This document shows, one piece after another, positions 1 to 8,590 of a stretch of DNA of 44,766 nucleotides. Origin of the DNA: Stenotrophomonas geniculata ATCC 19374 = JCM 13324 (lineage in GTDB: Bacteria; Pseudomonadota; Gammaproteobacteria; Xanthomonadales; Xanthomonadaceae); the NCBI RefSeq assembly GCF_001431625.1, contig NZ_LLXT01000089.1:1-44766 (forward strand), read 5' to 3'. The translations under genes were made by a program, and so were the position numbers. Every line of letters begins with the position of its first letter. Positions within the stretch are counted from its first letter, which is position 1. The notes under the pieces were generated by a model. The model was given only the letters and a program-made list of their open reading frames with translations, did no database searches and was not told the origin of the DNA.

Positions 1-184
1 ACCCCGGTCTTGCCGTGTGCGTAGGACAGCGTACACGAGCAAGCGGCTGCCAAGCCCCCAGGGACGGGTTTACGGCGTCCCCGCACTCCGACACCGCCCC
101 GCCATCTCACGGAATGCCCGCTGTTGCAGTTGCTGTCGCTTCGGCCTCTGCGGGTGCAGGGCTGCAAGCCCTGCCGAACACCCC
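1..184. other. Non-coding left edge with a hairpin at a gene 3' end
   Basis: I see no convincing gene here; short open frames lack family signatures. Two small stem-loops are visible. One is GGGACG/CGTCCC around 60-83. The other is a perfect 8-bp stem with a GCA loop at 156-174 (GCAGGGCT / AGCCCTGC). The second lies 11 bases beyond the stop codon of the leftward regulator gene, so it could act as a terminator or mRNA-stabilising hairpin. It has no U-tract. An almost identical hairpin sits at the right end of the window. Confidence 0.5.
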
Positions 185-967
185 CTACTTCCGCGGCAGG
201 TAAGTCACCAGGGACAGATCGTGCCGGCTCTCCGGCACCAGCGCCACGTACTGCAGGTCCAGCAACCCGCGCGTGGGATGGTTCAACTTCTTCGCACCTT
301 CATCGAACCGCCGCACGTCGTGCTCCGGCCACCACTGACGGAATTCCTCGCTGTGCGCGGCAATGTCCTCCACCAACGCCAGGAACGGCGCCTTGTCCGG
401 CGCCTGCGCCATCGCCGCACGGAAACCTGCCAGCAGGCCGCGGGTCATTTCTTCCCAGTTGAGAATCAGCGTACGGTACGGCGAGTACAGGAACATCAGC
501 CGCAGCGTGTTGCGTTCATGCGGCGCCAGCTGGCTGTAGTCCACGAACAGCTCAGCGATGGCCGGGTTCCAGGCCAGGATGTCGAAGCGGGTATTGCGCA
601 CATACGCAGGGATCGGCTGCATCGCCTCCACCAGCTGGCGCAGGCCATCGGTCACGCTTTCGTCCGGTGATTCCAGTGGCACGCCATAGCCGGACAACGC
701 GAACGCATAGGCGCGTTCGTCGTCGCTCATGCGCAGCACCTGCGCCAGGCGCTCAAGCACCTCGGGCGAGGCACGCACTTCGCGGCCCTGCTCGATCCAG
801 GTGTACCAGCTGACGCTTACGCCGATGGCCAGCGCCACTTCCTCGCGCTTCAGGCCCGGGGTGCGCCGGCGCCCGGCCGGAAGGCCGAGCGTGGCGGGAT
901 CGACACGGGCGCGGCAGGCCTTGAGGAAGCCGCCGAGTTCCTTGCGTTCACTTTCGCTGCGCATCAT
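185..967 (-). CDS. XRE-family transcriptional regulator with MmyB-like domain
   Basis: A 260-residue cytoplasmic DNA-binding regulator. The N-terminal ~80 residues form a Cro/C1-type helix-turn-helix; the segment GLKREEVALAIGVSVSWYT is the helix pair and is followed by the typical WIEQGRE. The C-terminal ~170 residues match the MmyB-like ligand-binding domain, including the NTRFDILAWNPA motif and a WWPEHDVR segment. Ligand and target are unknown; relatives often regulate a neighbouring oxidoreductase, but none lies in this window. I chose the ATG at 967 over the longer frame from 1012, because the extra 15 codons run into a SMAG palindrome and lack family similarity; 964 is an equally good start. 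It lies just downstream of prfB, where xanthomonads usually carry lysS, so it may be an insertion between the two (inference). Confidence 0.85.
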   Translation of the reverse strand: MMRSESERKELGGFLKACRARVDPATLGLPAGRRRTPGLKREEVALAIGVSVSWYTWIEQGREVRASPEVLERLAQVLRMSDDERAYAFALSGYGVPLESPDESVTDGLRQLVEAMQPIPAYVRNTRFDILAWNPAIAELFVDYSQLAPHERNTLRLMFLYSPYRTLILNWEEMTRGLLAGFRAAMAQAPDKAPFLALVEDIAAHSEEFRQWWPEHDVRRFDEGAKKLNHPTRGLLDLQYVALVPESRHDLSLVTYLPRK

Positions 968-986
968 CGCTACCGCCGTGCCCGTT

Positions 987-1054
987 GTAGCGTCGAGCCA
1001 TGCTCGACGCATCTGCTACCCCGCGAAAAGCAGCTGAGCATGGCTCAGCTCTAC
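987..1054. repeat. SMAG (GTAG-headed REP) inverted pair
   Basis: Two palindromes face each other. The rightward one starts with GTAG at 987-990 and has a perfect 9-bp stem (990-998 / 1002-1010) with a CAT loop. The leftward one has its GTAG at 1054-1051 and an 8-bp stem (1032-1039 / 1043-1050). GTAG heads and CAT/ATG loops are characteristic of S. maltophilia SMAG repeats. The pair fills most of the gap between prfB and the regulator gene. Confidence 0.85.
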
Positions 1055-1120
1055 AGGACGCGTGATCGACCACCCTCGGCGTTGCGCACGAGGGTGACGA
1101 TATCCGCGCAGGCGCGCCGA

Positions 1121-2246
1121 TCAGGCATCGACGCGCTTGGAGCCCACAGCCAGGCCGGCCTTCAGGCTGGCCTCGACGAACTCGTCCAGGTCGCCATCCA
1201 GCACCTTCTGCGTATCTGAACGCTCGATGCCGGTGCGCAGGTCCTTGATGCGGCTCTGGTCCAGCACGTAGTTGCGGATCTGGCTGCCCCAGCCGATGTC
1301 GGACTTGGTGGCTTCCACCGCGTCCTTCTCGGCGTTGCGCTTCTGGATCTCCAGCTCGTACAGCTTGGCGGCCAGCATCTTCATCGCGTTGTCGCGGTTC
1401 TGGTGCTGGCTGCGGCCGGTCTGGCAGGCCACAACGATGTTGGTCGGGATGTGGGTGATACGCACTGCCGACTCGGTCTTGTTCACGTGCTGGCCACCAG
1501 CACCGGACGAACGGTACACGTCGGTCCGCAGGTCGGCCGGGTTGATGGTGATGTCGATGTTGTCATCGATTTCCGGCGACACGAACACCGAGGTGAAGCT
1601 GGTGTGGCGGCGGTTGTCCGAGTCGAACGGCGACTTGCGCACCAGGCGGTGCACGCCGGTCTCGGTCTTCAGCCAGCCATAGGCGTAGTCGCCTTCCACG
1701 CGCAGGGTGGCCGACTTGATGCCGGCGACGTCGCCACCGGAGACTTCCATCAGCTCGGTCTTCCAGCCGCGCGATTCACACCAGCGCAGGTACATGCGCA
1801 GGAGGATCTCGGCCCAGTCCTGGGCTTCGGTGCCACCGGCACCGGCCTGGATGTCGACGAACGCGGCCGCATTGTCCATCTCGCCGGAGAACATGCGCTG
1901 GAATTCCAGCTTCTCGACGTGCGACTGGTGCTTGTCCAGGTCGGCGACCACGGCCAGCGCGGTGTCCTCGTCCTGCTCGGACTCGGCCAGCTCAAGCAGT
2001 TCGGTGGCATCAGCCAGGCCGTCGAGCACCGAGGCGATGCCGCCCACGGTCTTTTCCAGGCTGGAGCGCTCGCGGCCCAGATTCTGGGCGTACTCGGCGT
2101 TGTTCCAGACGTCGGGGCTTTCCAGCTCCCGCGTTACTTCTTCAAGACGCTCTTTCTTGGCGTCGTAGTCAAAGATACCCCCGAAGCGACAGCACGCGAT
2201 CGGTCAGATCGGTGATGCGCTGGCGGACAGGATTCAGTTCGATCAT
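1121..2246 (-). CDS. prfB: Peptide chain release factor 2 (programmed +1 frameshift)
   Basis: RF2 reads UGA and UAA stop codons and triggers peptide release. The gene is in two frames. Translation starts at the ATG at 2246, runs 25 codons ([10 protein letters not shown]...SLRGYL) and meets an in-frame TGA at 2171-2169. A +1 shift there continues with Asp-Tyr-Asp to the stop at 1121, giving 374 residues, close to the usual RF2 length. The stop-codon recognition tripeptide SPF ([10 protein letters not shown]) and the catalytic GGQ ([12 protein letters not shown]) are both present. The residue matching E. coli position 246 is Ser rather than the Thr of E. coli K-12. The LytTR gene lies 70 bases upstream on the same strand. 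Calling the gene only from the long open frame (start 2047) would lose the N-terminal domain. Confidence 0.97.
2168..2183 (-). promoter_or_regulatory. prfB autoregulatory +1 frameshift site
   Basis: On the minus strand the sequence reads CGGGGGTATCTTTGAC. It contains the internal Shine-Dalgarno-like GGGGG, three bases of spacing, the slippery CTT codon, and the in-frame TGA followed by C. This matches the E. coli prfB element apart from the first base. When RF2 is scarce, ribosomes pause at TGA and slip +1 to make full-length RF2. Confidence 0.96.
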
Positions 2247-2316
2247 GTCGGCGGTTATGCATTCAAAAGATGACTGGTAATGATACCGCAGGCCGGGGAT
2301 GCCCGGAATGAGGGCC

Positions 2317-3189
2317 TTACCCTGCCCCCAGCGCCTGCCGCAGCAACGGCAGCTGGCGCCGGCTGCAGGGCACCTTCGCCCCGTCGGCCATATGCAGCAG
2401 GGCCTCGCCCCCCTCCAGCGGCTCGATCGAGCGCAGCTGGCCCCGGTTGATCAGCCAGCTGCGGTGCGGGCGCAGGAACTCGCTCGGGTCCAGCCGCTGC
2501 TCCAGCACCGCCATGGTGATCCGCAGCGGGTAGTCGTGCCCGCGTACCCGCAGGTTCACGTAGTTCCCCGCGGCCTGGGCGTACTCCACGTCGGCGGTGG
2601 CGACCAGGAACTCCTTGCCCAGCTTGCGCACCAGGAAGTGCTGCGGGCGCTCGACCGGTTCCACCGGCGGGCCGACGTCAGGCTCGGCCAGCAGGCTCGC
2701 CTCACCCTGCCTGCGCCGCCCGAACCAGCTGGCGAAGTGCTCCAGTGCCACGAACATCGCGAAGGTGCGCACATCCTTCAGGTATTCGTAGGCAAAACGC
2801 TCCAGCCAGCCGGCATCGTCCTGGTACCGATAGCCCAGCGCTCCATAGGCCAGATGCCGAAGCACCATCATCCCCACCACGTGCAGCAGCGACCAGCCTA
2901 CGCTGGCCAGCAGATACACCGGCAACCGCTGCTTCCAGGTATCGGCATGCAGCGGCCAGCGCTCGCAGCCCCACCACAGCAACGGCAGGGTCATCAGGAC
3001 CAGGCAAAGGCTGCTGAACTCCCAGATCATCGGCTCCCACAGGCCGAGATCGGCGCCGCGGCGACTGGCGTCCATCACTTCCACCAGCGCATTGGTCACT
3101 GCTGAAGCCGACAGGATGGTCGCCCATACCAGCAGGCGCGTTGAAGTACGCCAGCGCGATGGTCGGCCCTGGGTCATTGCTGCATCCAT
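2317..3189 (-). CDS. rpfD: Membrane-anchored LytTR transcriptional regulator (probably RpfD)
   Basis: A 290-residue protein. The N-terminal half has about four hydrophobic segments (near residues 18-38, 52-74, 88-112 and a weaker one near 140-158). The C-terminal ~105 residues are a LytTR DNA-binding domain; the family hallmarks VEYAQAAGNYVNLRV and FLRPHRSWLINR are clear. There is no receiver domain, so it is not a classical response regulator. Xanthomonas RpfD is, as far as I recall, a LytTR protein of this architecture encoded near prfB and recJ; the symbol rests on that memory and on the neighbourhood (prfB, recJ, rpfE, greA). It is divergent from an acyltransferase/PAP2 pair, with a candidate LytTR operator between them. 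Confidence 0.8.
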   Translation of the reverse strand: MDAAMTQGRPSRWRTSTRLLVWATILSASAVTNALVEVMDASRRGADLGLWEPMIWEFSSLCLVLMTLPLLWWGCERWPLHADTWKQRLPVYLLASVGWSLLHVVGMMVLRHLAYGALGYRYQDDAGWLERFAYEYLKDVRTFAMFVALEHFASWFGRRRQGEASLLAEPDVGPPVEPVERPQHFLVRKLGKEFLVATADVEYAQAAGNYVNLRVRGHDYPLRITMAVLEQRLDPSEFLRPHRSWLINRGQLRSIEPLEGGEALLHMADGAKVPCSRRQLPLLRQALGAG

Positions 3190-3219
3190 GTTGTTGCGGT
3201 GCTCCAGCCTGCCTCAAGG

Positions 3220-3266
3220 GACCAAAGGTAGCCGCTCCATTGGTCCCGCCACCCCCGCCATTGGTC
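3220..3266. promoter_or_regulatory. Candidate LytTR operator
   Basis: Two identical 9-base direct repeats CCATTGGTC lie at 3237-3245 and 3258-3266, separated by exactly 12 bases (21-base period, two helical turns). A third copy with one mismatch (CCTTTGGTC) is inverted at 3228-3220. LytTR regulators typically bind paired 9-bp repeats with about 12 bp between them. The site lies between the LytTR gene and the divergent acyltransferase gene, so it could control both. This is a prediction from spacing and position. Confidence 0.55.
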
Positions 3267-3352
3267 ACTGCGCGGGTTCCGGCAGCCCCTTGGCAGTGGC
3301 TGCACAGGCCGGACGGCGTCACGTTGGCTCGACCTTCCGGCACACCTCCACC

Positions 3353-4555
3353 ATGACCCGACGCCACGACATCGACGCCCTGCGCGTGTTCGCCTTCGCC
3401 CTGCTGATCCTCTACCACACCGCCATGGCCTATGTGGACGACTGGGGCTTCCACCTCAAGAGCGTGCATACCGCCGAATGGCTGCAGTGGCCGATGCTGT
3501 TCGTCAACCGCTGGCGGATGTCGCTGCTGTTCCTGATTTCAGGCATCGCCATCACGCTGATGCGGCCGGAAGGCAGGCTGCTGCGCTTTGCCGGCCTGCG
3601 CACGTGGCAGCTGCTGCTGCCCCTGCTGTTCGGCATGTTCGTGATCGTGCCGATCCAGCCCTACTGCGAGGGCGTGGCCAACGGTCATGTTGCGCCCGGC
3701 TTCGGGCATTTCCTTCTGCGCTACTGGCAGGTGCGGCCGTGGCCGGAAGGCAGTTTCGCCGGCTGGCAATACGGCATCACCTGGAACCACCTGTGGTACC
3801 TGGCCTATCTGTGGAACTACACGCTGGCCCTGGCCCTGCTGATGCCATTGCTGGGAACGGCCGTGGTGCGTCATGCGATCGCGTTCTGCGCCGCCTCGCC
3901 GATACTGCTGATCGGAATTCCGTCTGCGCTGCTGCTGGCCTGGGTGATCTGGCTGGAGCCGGTCTATCCGTCCACCAATACCCTGCTTGGCGACTGGTAC
4001 CAGCACGCGAAGTACGCGACAGTGTTCCTGGCCGGCTACCTGCTCGGTCGCGAGCCGGTGTTCTGGCAGCGCGTGGTCTCCCTGCGCCGCACCACGCTGT
4101 GGCTGGCGCTGGCGGCGGTCGGCTGGTATCTGGGGTTGCGCATCCTCGGCCAGGTGCTGCCGGCTGACTCCTCGCTGCGGCAATGGCCTGAAACGTTCTG
4201 GGACCTGCAGGGCAGGACCAGCCAGTCGGTGTATGTCTGGACCGCGCTGCTGGCCATCCTCGGCTGGGGCAAGGTCTTCCTCGACCGCCCGTTCGGCTGG
4301 CTGCCGTACTGCACCGAGGCAATCTATCCCTGGTACATGCTGCACCAGAGCCTGATCATCGTGCTGTTGTTCTGGCTCAAGCCATTGCAACTGGGTCCTT
4401 GGCTGGAGCCGTCGCTACTGCTGGGCGGCACCGTCGGCGGCTGCCTGCTGATCCACGAACTGCTGATCCGACGCTCCCGCTGGCTGCGGCCCCTGTTCGG
4501 CCTGAAGGCCGATCCGCTATCGTCACCGGCGGTACGCGCCGCCACGGCGCAATGA
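3353..4555 (+). CDS. Acyltransferase 3 family (OpgC/MdoC-like) membrane protein
   Basis: A 400-residue polytopic inner-membrane protein with about ten hydrophobic segments. It starts RRHDIDALRVFAFALLILYH, the classic acyltransferase-3 opening; the His in LILYHTAM is the conserved catalytic-type residue of helix 1. The overall pattern resembles OpgC/MdoC, which transfers succinyl groups to periplasmic glucans, but the true acceptor cannot be read from sequence. I chose the ATG at 3353 because the upstream extension of the frame overlaps the divergent regulator and its operator. The PAP2 gene starts 9 bases after its stop, so the two form an operon, likely controlled by the divergent LytTR regulator. 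Envelope polysaccharide or lipid modification is the reasonable inference. Confidence 0.85.
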   Translation: MTRRHDIDALRVFAFALLILYHTAMAYVDDWGFHLKSVHTAEWLQWPMLFVNRWRMSLLFLISGIAITLMRPEGRLLRFAGLRTWQLLLPLLFGMFVIVPIQPYCEGVANGHVAPGFGHFLLRYWQVRPWPEGSFAGWQYGITWNHLWYLAYLWNYTLALALLMPLLGTAVVRHAIAFCAASPILLIGIPSALLLAWVIWLEPVYPSTNTLLGDWYQHAKYATVFLAGYLLGREPVFWQRVVSLRRTTLWLALAAVGWYLGLRILGQVLPADSSLRQWPETFWDLQGRTSQSVYVWTALLAILGWGKVFLDRPFGWLPYCTEAIYPWYMLHQSLIIVLLFWLKPLQLGPWLEPSLLLGGTVGGCLLIHELLIRRSRWLRPLFGLKADPLSSPAVRAATAQ

Positions 4556-4564
4556 GGACAACGG

Positions 4565-5551
4565 ATGTTCCAGACCCACTGGCACCTGTGGCTGCAGCAG
4601 ACCTTCGACGGCGGCTGGATGCTGGCGCTGATGCAGTTCATCAGCCTGCTCGGCTACGAAATGGCCTACACAGCGCTGATCCTGCTCTGCGCGTTCGGCG
4701 CACGAATGCGCGCCGGCCTGTGCGTGATGCTGGCGGTACTGCTGATGGCCTGCGCCACCCATGCGATCAAACAGGGTGCCGCCCTGCCCCGTCCATCGGA
4801 TGTGGATGCACGCGTGCTGGACAAAGGCGTGCCGTCGCACCCGTTCGTGGTCGACGGCGGAGGGCACACGTTCTGGTCCCTGCCTGATGCCCGGGCCACC
4901 GCGATGCTGCGCGCGCAGCCCGATGCCGACTATGGCTTCAACAGTGGCCACGTCGGCGTAGCCACCGCCGCCTGCGTGGGCCTGCTGCTGGCCTTCGGCA
5001 TCCGCCGCCGCTGGCTGCGCTGGGCATTGGCGTTCGGTTGGCCACTGCTGATGGCGGTGTCACGGATGTACCTGGGCCGGCATTTCCTGGCCGACGTGCT
5101 GGCCGGCTGGCTGGTCGGCATCGGTGTTGCGCTGCTGGCGTGGCAGTTGATGCCAGGCATGCGCTCAAACCAGCGTTGGCAGCTGCCGGTCCTGCTGGGG
5201 CTGGGCGTGCTGATGGCATGGGCGGCAGCGACCACCCGCTTCGTTCCAGTGGGTGAAGCCGGTCGACTGCTCGCACTGGGCCTGCTGGTGGCGTGGCTGC
5301 AATGGCGTGGCTGGCCGAAGGACCCGCAGGGTATCGTGCAGCGGATATTGCGCGTGTTGGGCGTGGTGCTGATCTACCTGCTGGCGCGGCCGTTGATCGA
5401 CTGGCTTGCCGGAACTGCGAGGCTGCCCGACGTGCCGGCTACCGAGCTGCTGTGGCAGACCGTCGGCACGCTGTTGGTCCTTGGCGGCGGCGTGGCGCTG
5501 ACGCGGTGGATTCCGCGCCAGCGCCTTCCGGCAGTCGAAGACGTGCGGTAG
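4565..5551 (+). CDS. PAP2-family membrane phosphatase
   Basis: A 328-residue integral membrane phosphatase. All three acid-phosphatase signature blocks are present: K-x6-RP (KQGAALPRP, near residue 70), SGH (GFNSGHVGVATA, near residue 125), and SR-x5-H-x3-D (SRMYLGRHFLADV, near residue 165). These residues act on phosphate-monoester or diphosphate lipids at the membrane surface. The C-terminal ~130 residues add four or so further hydrophobic segments beyond the minimal six-helix core. It is second in an operon with the acyltransferase. Its stop codon TAG at 5549-5551 is supplied by the GTAG head of a SMAG repeat. Undecaprenyl-diphosphate or lipid A precursors are possible substrates (inference). 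Confidence 0.9.
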   Translation: MFQTHWHLWLQQTFDGGWMLALMQFISLLGYEMAYTALILLCAFGARMRAGLCVMLAVLLMACATHAIKQGAALPRPSDVDARVLDKGVPSHPFVVDGGGHTFWSLPDARATAMLRAQPDADYGFNSGHVGVATAACVGLLLAFGIRRRWLRWALAFGWPLLMAVSRMYLGRHFLADVLAGWLVGIGVALLAWQLMPGMRSNQRWQLPVLLGLGVLMAWAAATTRFVPVGEAGRLLALGLLVAWLQWRGWPKDPQGIVQRILRVLGVVLIYLLARPLIDWLAGTARLPDVPATELLWQTVGTLLVLGGGVALTRWIPRQRLPAVEDVR

Positions 5552-5616
5552 ATCCGCGCCATGCACGGACAGGCCCTTCCCCGGCTGTGCAGCCGCCGGG
5601 CATGGCCCGGCACTAC
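5548..5616. repeat. SMAG inverted pair containing both flanking stop codons
   Basis: A rightward GTAG at 5548-5551 with an imperfect stem, and a leftward GTAG at 5616-5613 with a GCCGGGC-type stem, bracket the entire gap between two convergent genes. The TAG of each GTAG head is the stop codon of the adjacent gene: 5549-5551 for the PAP2 gene and 5615-5613 for the VIT/VWA gene. Both genes end in the same two codons, CGG TAG. Confidence 0.85.
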
Positions 5617-8522
5617 CGCACCTCGAACTCGCCCACCAGCACGGTTTCGGCGCGATCCTTCAACCGCATCGTGACCATCTGGTCCTTCTGCTTCGACGTG
5701 CCCCAGTGGGTGGTCAGGCGCAGCATCAGCGTCGTCGCCCCGGTCACCAGCTGCTGGCGGCTGCCGAAGTAGTTCGCTTCCACCTTGTACTTGCCCGGCT
5801 TGGCGTTGCGTAGCGAGAACTGCTCGGGACCATAGCCGCCGGTGAAGTCCTGCGACATCTGCCCGCCCTGGTAGGTCAGGCGGTTGCCGTAGTAGGCGCG
5901 CTCGCCGTTCGGGTCGGTCACCCACAGGTCCATGTCGCTGTTGTCGGCATCCCACGACAGCACCACCCGCAGGTCCAGCGGCATCGCCTGCAGCAGGCGC
6001 GGGTCGATGCTGGTGGTATCCAGCCGGGGCGTGCTGCGGGCCACCAGGTTGGTCAGTTCATCCAATGCGATCAGGGCGATGCCATCGAAGCGGCTGTCCC
6101 ACGGCCGCACCACCACCTGGTACAGTGGCGCCAGCGCCTGCTGCGGCTTGCCGGCCGCCGCCAGTGCCAGGCCGAGGTCGCGGAAGCTCTGCGGTTCCTC
6201 CTGGCCCATCGCCAGCACCTGCTCGAACACCGGCACCGCCAGCGCGGGAGCATCGGCCTGCATCAGTCGGTAACCGAGCACGCGCAGTAGGTGGCGGTTG
6301 TCCAGGTCCATCTCGGCCAGGTTCGACAACACGCGCAGTGCCAGGTCGCGCTGACCCTGCGCCAGCAGCAGGTCGGCCACGTCGAGGAAGAATGCGCTGC
6401 TGTCGGCATGGGCATCGCGCTCGGCCAGGTAGCGGTCATACAGTTGCGACGCCGGGCCCTGGCGCAGGCGCCGGGCGATGGTCGAGTCCGGCTGCCAGGC
6501 CGCCAGCTGGATGCCGAGCTCGCCCTCGTTGGCGGCAGCGGGCGCAGCGACACGGCCACCCGTGACCGTGATTGAATCCAGGGCCTTGTTGGATGCAGGC
6601 GCCGAGCGACGTGCACGCGCGCTGCTGGCTTCCATGCGCTGCTCGGCGGCGGCCATCGGTGCCGGGGCGGGCGGTGCCGCAGGGGCAGGCGCGGCGAGCA
6701 TCGCCACCGGCGCCGATTCCATCGCGTAGTCCGCGGAGGCCACTTCCAGTGCCCCGCCCTTCGGCTGCTGCGGCATTCCCTTCGGCCAGCTGCGGTTCCA
6801 CCATTGCTGGCGCTCCCTCCAGCGTGCAGCCACTTCATCCAGACGCTGGCGATCTGCAGCGGCGCGATCGCTCACCTGCCTCGCGAAGCGGGCATCGTAC
6901 TCGGCGCGCAGTTTGCCGGACGGGCGGATCGCGTAGCGCAGGTAGTCATCCAGGGTTTCCAGCACGATCAGCGAGGTATCCGGCCCCACCAGCCCAAACT
7001 GCTGGGACAGGCGCTGCATGGCCTCACGGTTGCTGCGGCGGTCGACGGCCAGTTGCTGCAGGCGCGCCTGCGCCCACAGGCCGGCCAGCAGTTCGCCGTC
7101 ATCGCTTTTCTGCGTGGGTGGCAGCGCCTGCCATTCGCCGCCACCCACGCGCACCCGCATCGGCACGCCGTCGGCGGCCAGTCGTGCGTGCAGCCACAGC
7201 CAGCCCTGGGCTTCACTGCGACGATCGATCACCACGTCCTGCACGCCGCGCCCCGCATCGACCTGCACATCCAACGGCGACGACAGCAGCGCGCTGGCAG
7301 CTGCCCCCACATCCTTGCCCAGCGCGACGAAGCGACCGCCATGGGATTCGCTCCAGCCGCGCAGGCGCGTGCTGTCGGTGCGGGCACCGGCGCTGCTGAT
7401 CGCGAACAGGCGCTGATCCGGTGCCAGCGTCGGCAATTGCTCCGGCCCATAGGTCAGCAGGCCATCACTGACCAGCAGGTATTCCTTCACACTCGGCTGC
7501 GGCTGCCACTGGGCCAGCGCGCTGGCACCGTCCGGGCGCACCGCCTGCAGTGCCGCGCGCAGCTCGCTCCAGTTGCCTGCGCGGATACGGAAGCGCCGTA
7601 GCGGTTCGGCGCGGTCGCGCAGCACGGTCAGTGCCACCGTGCCGTCACCCATTGCGGCGAAGTACCGATCCAGCAGGGCGAACTCACGCGTGCGGTCGCG
7701 CTGGCCCGCTGAGCCGGAGCCATCCCACAGCAACCCGACCTCGCTGGGCATCGCGCGTGGCGTGGGGCTGACCGGCACGGGCAGCTGCGCCAGCAGGTAG
7801 TGGCCGTCCTGCCAGGGCGCCACCTGGACTTGTGCCTGACGTGCTGCGGGCAGGCTCCACTGCAGCTGCGCCGGTAGCTGCGCGCCCTTGCCCTGCCAGT
7901 GCAGCTGGCCCGTGCTGATGCGGAACGGAGCCGCACCTGCACTGGTCGTGGCAGGCGCCTGCAGCTTCAGTTCAACCGAGGCCGCACCGGCGGCGAACTG
8001 CAGCGGCAGCGTCCACTGCCAACCGTGGCCGTCGAAGGCCAACGGCTCACGCATCACCAGCTGCACGCGCCGACTGCCGCCGGCAGGTAGCGGGTAGATG
8101 CGCAGGCGGAACTGGTTGCCAGCGGTCTGTTCCAGCAGGCCCGGGTCGACGCCGCGGCGGGCAATCTCCTCGAATACCTGACGACCGCGGTCCTTGGGCA
8201 CCGGCACCGCGTCACGCATCTCGCCGTTGATATCCAGCGCGAAGCCGCTGATCTGCTGACCGTCGCCCAGCGGGAACTGCAGCTCACCTTCCAGCACGCG
8301 CCGGTTCGGGTTATGGAATTCCAGGGTGATCCGGGTCTGGGCGATGCCCGCCTGGACTTCGCCCTCGATGCGTGCGCGCTGCAGCTGCACCGGTTGTTCG
8401 GCGGCCGGCGCGATCAGCAGCGGCGTGGCGGCCTGCGGCCGGGAGATCGGCGGCGACTGCGCGCCAGCGGGCCAGGCCACAAGGGCCAGCAACAACACAG
8501 TGCAGCATCGGGCGAAGACCAT
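5613..8522 (-). CDS. Exported VIT and VWA domain protein with C-terminal DUF2135-like domain
   Basis: A 969-residue protein. The ATG at 8522 is chosen because it starts a clear signal peptide (MVFARCCTVLLLALVAWPAGA, cut near residue 21); the open frame upstream runs through a hairpin. Order of parts: a VIT domain (about 35-165; FHNPNRRVLEGELQFPLGDG); a VWA-like domain with the metal-site motif DGSGS (about 260-430); an Ala/Pro-rich linker (about 600-640) holding DSITVTG at 649-655, which resembles a TonB box; a repeat region of TPR character (about 690-830); and a C-terminal DUF2135/YfaP-like beta domain (about 850-969; VVLSWDADNSDMDLWVTDPNG). VIT/VWA proteins generally mediate adhesion or protein-protein contact outside the cytoplasm. 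The substrate is unknown. Its stop codon is part of a SMAG repeat. Confidence 0.85.
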   Translation of the reverse strand: MVFARCCTVLLLALVAWPAGAQSPPISRPQAATPLLIAPAAEQPVQLQRARIEGEVQAGIAQTRITLEFHNPNRRVLEGELQFPLGDGQQISGFALDINGEMRDAVPVPKDRGRQVFEEIARRGVDPGLLEQTAGNQFRLRIYPLPAGGSRRVQLVMREPLAFDGHGWQWTLPLQFAAGAASVELKLQAPATTSAGAAPFRISTGQLHWQGKGAQLPAQLQWSLPAARQAQVQVAPWQDGHYLLAQLPVPVSPTPRAMPSEVGLLWDGSGSAGQRDRTREFALLDRYFAAMGDGTVALTVLRDRAEPLRRFRIRAGNWSELRAALQAVRPDGASALAQWQPQPSVKEYLLVSDGLLTYGPEQLPTLAPDQRLFAISSAGARTDSTRLRGWSESHGGRFVALGKDVGAAASALLSSPLDVQVDAGRGVQDVVIDRRSEAQGWLWLHARLAADGVPMRVRVGGGEWQALPPTQKSDDGELLAGLWAQARLQQLAVDRRSNREAMQRLSQQFGLVGPDTSLIVLETLDDYLRYAIRPSGKLRAEYDARFARQVSDRAAADRQRLDEVAARWRERQQWWNRSWPKGMPQQPKGGALEVASADYAMESAPVAMLAAPAPAAPPAPAPMAAAEQRMEASSARARRSAPASNKALDSITVTGGRVAAPAAANEGELGIQLAAWQPDSTIARRLRQGPASQLYDRYLAERDAHADSSAFFLDVADLLLAQGQRDLALRVLSNLAEMDLDNRHLLRVLGYRLMQADAPALAVPVFEQVLAMGQEEPQSFRDLGLALAAAGKPQQALAPLYQVVVRPWDSRFDGIALIALDELTNLVARSTPRLDTTSIDPRLLQAMPLDLRVVLSWDADNSDMDLWVTDPNGERAYYGNRLTYQGGQMSQDFTGGYGPEQFSLRNAKPGKYKVEANYFGSRQQLVTGATTLMLRLTTHWGTSKQKDQMVTMRLKDRAETVLVGEFEVR

Positions 8523-8590
8523 GACCGGACTCCAGTGGGATCTTAGACCGTTGAACGCACGAGCTGCCGGAACGGGGTTGGCGGGGTCCC

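Noticed and set aside
1121..2047. prfB as a single gene starting at 2047
   Set aside because: It lacks the N-terminal domain; the frameshift element and an upstream ATG give the full-length protein.
6568..6720. The SITVTGGR motif as evidence of a TonB-dependent receptor
   Set aside because: No plug or beta-barrel follows; only the short motif is similar, so it is reported as a TonB-box-like sequence instead.
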